Source: Paracoccus haematequi
GTDB taxonomy: Bacteria > Pseudomonadota > Alphaproteobacteria > Rhodobacterales > Rhodobacteraceae
Reading direction: 5' to 3'
Length of the DNA stretch: 64,000 nt
NCBI GenBank assembly: GCA_945881965.1
Contig: CAMCVS010000007.1
Span: 92,949-156,948 of the forward strand
Part shown: one piece after another, positions 33,742 to 43,012 of the stretch
Position numbering within the stretch: the stretch's first letter is position 1
Layout: each line of letters starts with the position of its first letter
The notes under the pieces: generated by a model
What the model was told of the DNA's origin: nothing
What the model saw: the letters and a program-made list of their open reading frames with translations, nothing else
Databases searched by the model: none
Translations under genes and position numbers: made by a program

Positions 33742-35736
33742 ATGCGGGCGGCCTCGCCCGATGTCGTGCCGTCGCGGCTGCGCTATCTGAACGCGGGCTT
33801 TCTGTCGCAATCGCGCATCCGGCGGATACTGGAATTGTCCGGCACACCCTTGCGGCCCGGTTTGCCCGCCGCAGGCGAGGCGGTGGCGGTCTGGGGCCAA
33901 TCCCCCTATGCCGCGCGCGGCGAACGCGCGGCACAGGCGCGCAGCGCACCGCTGTGGCGGCTAGAGGATGCGTTTTTGCGGTCCCTGCATCCGGGGCGCG
34001 CGGGCGGCCCGCCCTTGGGGCTGTTGATCGACCGGCGCGGCGGGGTGCATTTCGACGCCGCCACCCCGTCTGATCTGGAGCTGATCCTGTCCCGCGATCC
34101 CTTGGATGACACCGCGCTGCTGGACCGCGCGCGGGCGGGCATGGCGCGGATCACCGAGGCCGATCTGTCGAAATACACCGCGCATGATCCGGGGGTTGCG
34201 CTGCCGCCGCCGGGTTATGTGCTGCTGATCGACCAGACGCGCGGTGATGCGTCGGTGCGCGCCAGCGGTGGCGATGTGGCCACCTTTCGCGACATGCTGA
34301 TATCTGCGCGGGATGAACATCCGGGCGTGGCGATCGTGATCAAGACCCATCCCGAAACCGCGCGCGGCCTGCGCTCCGGCCATTTCGACGCCAGCGATGC
34401 AGGCACGGGCGTGACCCTGTTCACAGGCCGCGCCAGCCCCCGCGCCCTGCTGGACGGCGCGCGCGCGGTCTATACCCTGTCGTCGCAGATGGGGTTTGAC
34501 GCCATTCTTGCGGGGCACCGCCCGCAGGTGTTCGGCACGCCATTCTATGCCGGATGGGGCCTGAGCGATGATCGCAGCGCCACGCCCCTGCCCCGGCGCG
34601 GCCGCAACCTGACCCGCGCGCAGCTTTTTGCGGGCGCGATGATCCTTGCGCCCACATGGTACGACCCATTCCATGACCGGCTGGCGACATTCGAGGTGGC
34701 GCTGGAGGCGCTGGCGGCGGAAACACGCGCCTGGCGCGAGGATCACGCGGGCTGGACCGCGACGGGTATGCGGGCGTGGAAACGCGCACATCTGCAACGG
34801 TTCTATGGCAGCGTGAGCCCGGTGCGGTTCGCCCCCCCCAGCCCGCCGCGCCGCCACATGGTCTGGGCCGGCAAAGCGACCGACGCGCCCGACGCGGTGC
34901 GGGTCGAGGACGGCTTTCTGCGGTCGCGGGGCCTGGGAGCCGCGCTGGTGCCGCCCTTGTCCTTGGTGCTGGATACCCGTGGCATCTATTACGATCCGGC
35001 AAAACCCAGCGATCTGGACCATCTGATCGCGTCTCGCGTCCGGTTACGCCCCGATCAGACCCGGCGCGCGGAGCGGCTTATCCACAGGCTGGTGCAGGCA
35101 GGCTTGTCGAAATACAACCTTGGCGGGGAATTGCCCGCCCTGCCCGACGGCCATCGCATCCTAGTGCCCGGTCAAGTCGAGGATGACGCATCAATCCGCC
35201 TTGGCTGTGGCGAGTTGCGCACCAACCGCGCGCTGTTGCAGGCCGCGCGTGACGCCAACCCCGACGCGATCCTGATTTACAAGCCGCACCCGGATGTGGT
35301 GGCGGGGTTGCGCCCCGGCGCTTTGCCAGAGGCGGATACGCTCGCCGATATCGTGCTGCATGACACGGATATCGCCGCCCTGCTGGGACAGGTGCAGGCG
35401 GTCTGGACGCTGACCTCGCTGACAGGGTTCGAGGCGCTGCTGCGCGGTGTGCCGGTGACAACGCTGGGCGCGCCGTTCTATGCCGGATGGGGCCTGACGC
35501 GCCATCTGGGTCCACAGGTGGCCCACCGCACCGCGCGGCCCACCTTGGCCGGATTGGTCCACGCTGCGTTGATTGACTATCCGCGCTATCTGGACCCGGT
35601 AACGCGCCGCCCCTGCCCGGTCGAAGTGGTGGTGGACCGGCTGGCCACAGGAACCGGTACAATCCAAGGCCCCACACTGCGCAGCCTTGCAAAAATGCAA
35701 GGCTGGCTGGCCGGATACGCCCATCTTTGGCGGTAA
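33742..35736 (+). CDS. kpsC: Capsule polysaccharide Kdo transferase KpsC
   Basis: 664 residues with two tandem GT-B-like modules, as in KpsC. The first has VIKTHPETARGL and MGFDAILAGHRPQVFGTPFYAGWG near residue 250; the second YKPHPDVVAGL and TGFEALLRGVPVTTLGAPFYAGWG near 560. KpsC is bifunctional, adding alternating beta-2,4 and beta-2,7 Kdo residues to the KpsS primer. The two modules make internal DNA similarity. A TTATCCACA occurs in the gene at about 35080. Confidence 0.92.
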   Translation: MRAASPDVVPSRLRYLNAGFLSQSRIRRILELSGTPLRPGLPAAGEAVAVWGQSPYAARGERAAQARSAPLWRLEDAFLRSLHPGRAGGPPLGLLIDRRGGVHFDAATPSDLELILSRDPLDDTALLDRARAGMARITEADLSKYTAHDPGVALPPPGYVLLIDQTRGDASVRASGGDVATFRDMLISARDEHPGVAIVIKTHPETARGLRSGHFDASDAGTGVTLFTGRASPRALLDGARAVYTLSSQMGFDAILAGHRPQVFGTPFYAGWGLSDDRSATPLPRRGRNLTRAQLFAGAMILAPTWYDPFHDRLATFEVALEALAAETRAWREDHAGWTATGMRAWKRAHLQRFYGSVSPVRFAPPSPPRRHMVWAGKATDAPDAVRVEDGFLRSRGLGAALVPPLSLVLDTRGIYYDPAKPSDLDHLIASRVRLRPDQTRRAERLIHRLVQAGLSKYNLGGELPALPDGHRILVPGQVEDDASIRLGCGELRTNRALLQAARDANPDAILIYKPHPDVVAGLRPGALPEADTLADIVLHDTDIAALLGQVQAVWTLTSLTGFEALLRGVPVTTLGAPFYAGWGLTRHLGPQVAHRTARPTLAGLVHAALIDYPRYLDPVTRRPCPVEVVVDRLATGTGTIQGPTLRSLAKMQGWLAGYAHLWR

Positions 35737-35745
35737 TGCCTGCCT

Positions 35746-36834
35746 CTAGTCCACGCGTTCCCATTGCGTCAACACATCGCCGCCCACGGGTTCATCTGAC
35801 ATGAGCCGCCAGCGCGGTGCCTCATCGACCTGCGACAGGCCCAGCACGCCGACGGCAGGCAAGCCTTCAGCCCCGATTGCCATGCCAGCGGTGAACACGG
35901 CCATCCGGTCCACCAGCCCCGCCGCCATCAGCCCCGCCGCCAATTGCCCGCCGCCCTCGCACAAAACCCGCGTCAGCCCTGCGGCGGCCAGCGCGCGGAG
36001 CGCCGCGCCCAGATCAATCTGCCGCCCTTCGACGGCGACCTCGATCAACGTCGCCCCACGTTCGGACCAGGCTTGGCGGGCCGCTTCGGATGCATCGGGG
36101 CCGTGGATCAGCCACAAGGGCGCGTCCGGGATCGACGCCGCCAACCGCCCCAATGGCAGGTCCAGCCGCCGCGACAGCACCACCCGCACCGGTTGACGCA
36201 ATGCGCCCATGTCGCGCACCGTCAGCAGCGGATCATCCGCCCGCACCGTGCCCGCGCCCACCATCACCGCATCATGTGACAGCCGCAGAACATGCCCCCG
36301 CCGCCGCGCCGCCGGTCCGGTGATCCATTGGCTGTGCCCGGTCGCCGTAGCGATTCGCCCGTCCAGCGAGGTCGCCAGTTTCAACGTCACCAGCGGGCGA
36401 TTGGCTGTGCGTGCCAACAGGAACCCCGCCAGATCGGACTGCGCACGATCCGCCATCAATCCGATATCAACCGTCACGCCTTCCGCCCGCAGAATGGCAA
36501 AACCGCGACCGGCAACACGCTCATCCGGGTCTTGCAACGGACAGACCACCCGCACGACGCCTGCCGCCGCAAGGGCCGACGCACAGGGTGGGGTCTGACC
36601 ATGATGCGCGCAGGGTTCCAGCGTGACATAGGCCGTGGCACCGCGCGCCAACGGCCCCGCCTGATCCAGCGCCATCGCCTCGGCATGGGGCCGCCCGCCG
36701 GGTTGGGTCCAGCCACGCGCCACAACACGGTCACCCTGAACCAGCACACACCCCACAGCCGGGTTCGGCCAGGCGTTGCCCATCCCGCGCCGCCCAAGGG
36801 TCAGCGCATGCGCCATGTGGCGCGCATCGGTCAC
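35746..36834 (-). CDS. ribD: Bifunctional riboflavin biosynthesis protein RibD
   Basis: 362 residues. Residues 1-145 are the deaminase: PHAEAMAL and [12 protein letters not shown] bind zinc. The remainder is the reductase ([42 protein letters not shown]). Together they convert the GTP-derived pyrimidine to 5-amino-6-ribitylamino-uracil phosphate. It starts with GTG and overlaps the nrdR stop by 4 bp. Confidence 0.95.
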   Translation of the reverse strand: MTDARHMAHALTLGRRGMGNAWPNPAVGCVLVQGDRVVARGWTQPGGRPHAEAMALDQAGPLARGATAYVTLEPCAHHGQTPPCASALAAAGVVRVVCPLQDPDERVAGRGFAILRAEGVTVDIGLMADRAQSDLAGFLLARTANRPLVTLKLATSLDGRIATATGHSQWITGPAARRRGHVLRLSHDAVMVGAGTVRADDPLLTVRDMGALRQPVRVVLSRRLDLPLGRLAASIPDAPLWLIHGPDASEAARQAWSERGATLIEVAVEGRQIDLGAALRALAAAGLTRVLCEGGGQLAAGLMAAGLVDRMAVFTAGMAIGAEGLPAVGVLGLSQVDEAPRWRLMSDEPVGGDVLTQWERVD

Positions 36835-37298
36835 TCTTCGTGGCGGCCTTCCGGCCGAAGCTCGGACACGAACTTGTCGAAATCATCCGCCGCCTGGAAG
36901 TTCTTGTAAACGCTGGCAAACCGCACATAGGCCACGGTGTCGATCCGCGCCAGCGTCTCCATCACGATCTCGCCGATGGCCTTGGACGGGATATCGGTTT
37001 CGCCCAAGGATTCCAGCCGCCGCACGATGCCCGAAATCATCTGGTCAATGCGTTCGGGGTCCAGCGGGCGCTTTTGCAGCGCGATCCGCACCGAGCGTTC
37101 CAGCTTGTCGCGATCAAAATCCTCGCGCCGCCCTGAGGTCTTGATCACCACCAGATCGCGCAGTTGCACGCGTTCATAGGTGGTGAACCGCCCGCCGCAG
37201 GCAGGGCAAAACCGCCGCCGCCGGATCGACACATGATCCTCTGCGGGACGCGAATCCTTGACCTGTGTGTCGATATTTCCGCAAAACGGACAGCGCAT
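36831..37298 (-). CDS. nrdR: Transcriptional repressor NrdR
   Basis: 155 residues. Zinc ribbon MRCPFCGN at the start with the second pair FCPACGGRF (cysteines at about 3, 6, 31, 34), followed by the ATP-cone ([26 protein letters not shown]). NrdR represses ribonucleotide reductase genes in response to dNTP/ATP levels. In relatives the order is often glyA-nrdR-ribD-ribE; no glyA is next to it here. Confidence 0.95.
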   Translation of the reverse strand: MRCPFCGNIDTQVKDSRPAEDHVSIRRRRFCPACGGRFTTYERVQLRDLVVIKTSGRREDFDRDKLERSVRIALQKRPLDPERIDQMISGIVRRLESLGETDIPSKAIGEIVMETLARIDTVAYVRFASVYKNFQAADDFDKFVSELRPEGRHEE

Positions 37299-37351
37299 TG
37301 CCGACCCCCATAACTGCCCCTACCGCGATCCCCATAGGTCTGACGCCCGGG

Positions 37352-37360
37352 TTATCCACA
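37352..37360 (+). promoter_or_regulatory. Consensus DnaA-box sequence upstream of nrdR
   Basis: TTATCCACA, the strongest DnaA box of the E. coli consensus, lies 54 bp upstream of the nrdR start. A second match lies inside kpsC. A single box can regulate a gene by DnaA or occur by chance; no cluster is seen, so this is not an origin. Confidence 0.35.
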
Positions 37361-37440
37361 GTTACTATAGGCGACTGTCTAGGGCTTGGGTAGGGGGGAT
37401 TTGATCCGCAAGATGTGGGGTGGCATTTCCTGTTTCAGGG

Positions 37441-37842
37441 TCAAAGACCGTTCTCCTGACGCCGTAAATCAGAGCAGAACTCGGCGGCAAGCGCCAGCGA
37501 CAGATTGGCCCCCTTGGCGGTGACCGAAATCGACGCCGAAGCGGCGCTACCCTTGTCTGCATCAGCGGCGATGCTGAACCCTACATCGCGTCGGTCCGAG
37601 GCGATACTGCCCACGGGGTCAACAACGGTGATGCGCACCTTGTTCAGGTTGCGCGAACTGTCGCGCAGAAATTCCGAGGCCGCGCACCAATAGGTTTTTG
37701 CGCTACTGCTGGGGGTGCCTGCGACAACGAAATGGCTGGCGTCGATTGCACGCACCTTCAGTCCAATGTCCGACCGGTAGTCCTGCGACATGGCCGCAGC
37801 TGGGGCCAACAGTGCACAAGCGAAAGCAAATATACGAATCAT
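37441..37842 (-). CDS. Exported protein of unknown function
   Basis: 133 residues with a signal peptide (MIRIFAFACALLAPAAAMSQ). The mature part is beta-rich, with two cysteines (WCAASEF and EFCSDLRR) that may pair. I do not recognise it. Its codon use seems somewhat less GC-biased than the flanking rib and rpoD genes, and it is bordered by a 468-bp gene-free stretch. Confidence 0.7.
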   Translation of the reverse strand: MIRIFAFACALLAPAAAMSQDYRSDIGLKVRAIDASHFVVAGTPSSSAKTYWCAASEFLRDSSRNLNKVRITVVDPVGSIASDRRDVGFSIAADADKGSAASASISVTAKGANLSLALAAEFCSDLRRQENGL

Positions 37843-38310
37843 TTAAAGTCTCCTTTTCTGCTTCAAGGATAAGAGGATTAACTGAAACCGCAGGATCACG
37901 GCTCTGCGTTGTCACGACAGCGTGTCTTGCACAATCGCGCCGCGCGTCGCGCCATTACGGGCCAAGACGCCCTTTCAGGACCGTGCATCGATACCGATGG
38001 CGCGCAAAATTCGAAAATGTCCATGCTCTGTCCAGATGGCCACGCCGCAGCACCGATCTGATGCAACATGTTTCCACTGGGCCATCGGCGGCGAGTCGCC
38101 TTTCCGGGTCAGTGGATCAGCCGCGTCTTTTGTTGCAATCCCCGGAACGCGGCGCGCATTTCGCCCCCCAAATTAGCCGATATTGTTTCAAGACATATTG
38201 GTGGAATGCCACAAGTCCGGCGCATCGCCGAAACACACGCAACACCGCGAAGCGGTCTCATCGTCCTGCGGTGTCCGGCGCGCGGCTGCGCGGCCACGAT
38301 TGAGGCGGCA
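37843..38310. other. Gene-free stretch between exported protein and rpoD
   Basis: 468 bp with no credible gene. Two open frames cross it on the plus strand but have no ribosome-binding site, unusual composition and no recognisable motif. The region appears lower in G+C than its neighbours and may be the remains of something inserted, but I cannot identify a source. No terminator is obvious after rpoD. Confidence 0.5.
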
Positions 38311-40299
<1,989 letters not shown>

Positions 40300-40457
40300 C
40301 GGGGTCTCCTTCATGCGGGGTCTAGCTGGGGCGGGAAAGTACGGGCGCGCGTGTTAGCCCGGCATATGGGTGATTCGTTACACGAATCAATACCGGAACG
40401 ATGTGATTCGGAAAGGGCTGCCGCCGGGTTTCCGGCGGGATTCTGTCGCAGAGCGCC

Positions 40458-42428
40458 TCATTGCAGCGGTTTTTCCGGGGCGATGCGGGCCAGAAGCTGT
40501 GCAAAGGCCTCGCGCTCGTCGCGTTTGACCCGCGCACCATTCGGGGCCGTATCGTATTCGGCGCGGTCTTCGGACTGGCTGCGCTGTGCCTTTTCGGCGG
40601 TGGCCGCCGCCTCGCGCAGGCGCCGTGTCAGGCGTTCGTCATCGTCGGACAGGGCGTCATCCTGCATCTCGGCACAGGCTTCGGCGATTTCGGCCATACG
40701 GCCACGTTCGGCGCGCAGCTTGGCCAGTTCCTCGGCCATGGTCATGCGGCCCTTGTCCAGATCGCCGGGATGGCGCACCGTCGGGCAGATTGCGACATAG
40801 GGGCGCGCGAACAGCCGGTCCAGCGCGTCGGCCCCGATGATTGCCGCGACCTGCGCGCGCAAATCCGGCCCGGACCCGGCGCGCAGGATCGCGTCGCGCA
40901 GCGCGGTGTGTTCCGGCGCGCGACATTCCATGCGTTCCAGGTCCGGCTCGAATTCCGCCACCAACGCGGGCGTCACCAGACAGGTCGCCAGCACCACCGC
41001 CTCACGCAACAGGTCCGCCGCTGCGGGGTCCGCCACCAGCGCCGAGGCGCGCGCGGTCGGCGAGGCGGGCAACAGCGGCGGCTGTGCCCCCTTGACCCAG
41101 CGCTTGCCCCAATTGCGGAGCCCCGCTTCGGGGACCTGCCGCAAGGCTGCGAACAGCGCGGCCCGCTTGTCGCGGATCGCCTCCGTGTAATGCGCGCGCA
41201 GCGACGGGTCGCGGATCGCCGTCAGCCGCGCGCGCAGCGCCTTGTCCAGCGCGGCGCGGCGTTCGGGGCTGTCGAACACCTGCCCCTCGATTTCGCGCGC
41301 CCACAGCAGGTCCACCATGGGTTTTGCGGCCTCCAGCACGGCCTGCATGGCGGGCGCGCCTTTCGCGCGGATCAGGTCATCGGGGTCTTGGCCATCGGGC
41401 AGCACGGCAAAGCGCAGGCTTTGCCCGGCGTCCAGCAGCGGCAGCGCCAGATCGACCACGCGCAGACCCGCGCGGATGCCCGCCTTGTCGCCGTCCAGCG
41501 CCACGACGGGTTCGGGCGCAACACGCCACAGCATCCGCAGTTGATCCTCGGTCACCGCCGTGCCCAAAGGCGCGACTGCACCACCGAAACCCGCTTCGGA
41601 CAGCGCGATCACATCCATATAGCCTTCGGCAAGGATCAGCGCCGCGCCCTTGCCCACCGCGTCGCGCGCGCGGGCAAGGTTGTAAAGGTTGCGGCCCTTG
41701 TCGAACAGGTCGGTTTCCGGGCCGTTGAGGTATTTCGCCCGCGCGTTCGGGTCCATCGCGCGGCCACCCAGAGATATGGCGCGGCCGCGCGCGTCGCGGA
41801 TCGGGAAAATGATGCGGCCCCGGAACCGGTCATAAGGCGCGCCGCCATCGTCAGGCGTGGCGCACAGCCCTGCCGCGACGATCAGGTCGGGCGCGATGCC
41901 CTTGGCCGTCAGGGCCGCGAACAGGCCCTGCCGCGTGTCGGGGGCAAAGCCGATATCCCAGCGGTCGATGGCGTCGGGCGTCAGCCCGCGTTTCGCCAGA
42001 TAGGCGCGGGCGTCACTGGCCGCAGAAGTTTTCAACTGCAAGCGCAACCATTGCACCGCCGCATCCATCACGGCGGACAATTGCGTGCGTCTGTCCGCCA
42101 CCGCCGCCGCGCGCGGATCGCGCGCGGGCATCGGCAGACCGGCCTCGCGGGCGAGAATCTCGATCGCCTCCATGAAACCGGCGTTTTCGGTCTCGCGCAC
42201 GAAGGAAATCATGTCGCCCTTGGCGTGGCAGCCAAAGCAATAATAGAACCCCTTGCGGTCATCGACATGGAAAGACGCGGATTTTTCCTGATGGAACGGG
42301 CATGGCGCCCACCAGTCGCCCTTGGCCTGGTTGGATTTGCGCATGTCCCAGACGACCTTGCGCCCCACCACCTGCACGAGGCTGAGGCGGGACCGCAGTT
42401 CGTCGAAAAAGGCGGGGGGCAGGCTCAT
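40458..42428 (-). CDS. dnaG: DNA primase DnaG
   Basis: 656 residues. Zinc ribbon C43-x2-H46 and C64-x2-C67, TOPRIM motifs ILAEGYMDVIAL and ALDGDKAGIRA, and an RNA polymerase-like core between. It makes RNA primers for DNA replication. The open frame runs 153 codons further upstream but that part is antisense-like; ATG 42428 (MSLPPAFFDELRSRLSLVQVVG) is the family start. Confidence 0.95.
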   Translation of the reverse strand: MSLPPAFFDELRSRLSLVQVVGRKVVWDMRKSNQAKGDWWAPCPFHQEKSASFHVDDRKGFYYCFGCHAKGDMISFVRETENAGFMEAIEILAREAGLPMPARDPRAAAVADRRTQLSAVMDAAVQWLRLQLKTSAASDARAYLAKRGLTPDAIDRWDIGFAPDTRQGLFAALTAKGIAPDLIVAAGLCATPDDGGAPYDRFRGRIIFPIRDARGRAISLGGRAMDPNARAKYLNGPETDLFDKGRNLYNLARARDAVGKGAALILAEGYMDVIALSEAGFGGAVAPLGTAVTEDQLRMLWRVAPEPVVALDGDKAGIRAGLRVVDLALPLLDAGQSLRFAVLPDGQDPDDLIRAKGAPAMQAVLEAAKPMVDLLWAREIEGQVFDSPERRAALDKALRARLTAIRDPSLRAHYTEAIRDKRAALFAALRQVPEAGLRNWGKRWVKGAQPPLLPASPTARASALVADPAAADLLREAVVLATCLVTPALVAEFEPDLERMECRAPEHTALRDAILRAGSGPDLRAQVAAIIGADALDRLFARPYVAICPTVRHPGDLDKGRMTMAEELAKLRAERGRMAEIAEACAEMQDDALSDDDERLTRRLREAAATAEKAQRSQSEDRAEYDTAPNGARVKRDEREAFAQLLARIAPEKPLQ

Positions 42429-42465
42429 GCAGCGAATATAGGCCGCCAGACGGCGGATGGCGAGA

Positions 42466-42525
42466 GGGGGGCGCTGCCCCCCGCGCGTGCCGCGCCCCCC
42501 CGGAGTATTTCCGGCAAAATGAATG
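42466..42525. repeat. Hairpin plus CCGGAGTATTTCCGG element (copy 2)
   Basis: A perfect hairpin GGGGGGC-GCT-GCCCCCC (42466-42482) and a 26-bp tail beginning CCGGAGTATTTCCGGCAAAA (42500-42525), identical to 22263-22288 but on the opposite strand. It lies between the soxG stop (42536) and the dnaG start (42428), so it likely ends the sox transcript. Confidence 0.75.
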
Positions 42526-42535
42526 CGCAGAAAGG

Positions 42536-43012
42536 TCAGCCGTGGCGCGCGTGGACCTGGTGCATCGCATGGGTCAGTTCGCGCACCAGCGTGGCGGCCA
42601 TGGACCGGAACACCATCAGCCGCCAGATATCGGGCGCGATGCGGGTGATGTGGCCGGGCATGTGGCCGATATGGCTGCGGGTGGCCTGCCCGTCGGTCAT
42701 GGCACGCAGGTTGAGCGTGGCGAGGCGCGCGAGCGCGTCGGTGGCCCCCGGCCCCGCAAGCGTGACTACGGCCCAAGCATCGGATTGATCGGTGGCGCGG
42801 GTGCCCTGCGGTGGCGTCTGGTCGATCAGCAGGCCATGCGCGTGATTGAACGGCAGCGCGCCCGGCACGGTGCCTGCGACCAGCCACATCTGCGCGGGCA
42901 ACGTTTCCGTCAGCATCATCCGACCCACGGTCACGGGCAGCATGTCGGCGCAGGGGCTGCGCGGCGTCAGGATCAGATCATTCACAGTATCAACCACGAG
43001 CGCGCGCTCCAT
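42536..43012 (-). CDS. soxG: Sarcosine oxidase gamma subunit SoxG
   Basis: 158 residues. LTPRSPCADMLPVTVGRMMLTE and the DAWAVVTLAGPGATDALARL segment resemble the gamma subunit of heterotetrameric sarcosine oxidase. Its 5' end overlaps soxA by 23 bp if ATG 43012 is used; a GTG 12-30 bp further in is possible. Confidence 0.85.
   Translation of the reverse strand: MERALVVDTVNDLILTPRSPCADMLPVTVGRMMLTETLPAQMWLVAGTVPGALPFNHAHGLLIDQTPPQGTRATDQSDAWAVVTLAGPGATDALARLATLNLRAMTDGQATRSHIGHMPGHITRIAPDIWRLMVFRSMAATLVRELTHAMHQVHARHG

Noticed and set aside
37698..38303. Possible plus-strand gene in the gap before rpoD
   Set aside because: No ribosome-binding site, odd amino-acid composition, overlaps the signal-peptide end of the neighbouring gene, and no motif.
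40461..42788. 775-codon open frame opposite dnaG
   Set aside because: Antisense of a verified DnaG with all its motifs; no independent support.
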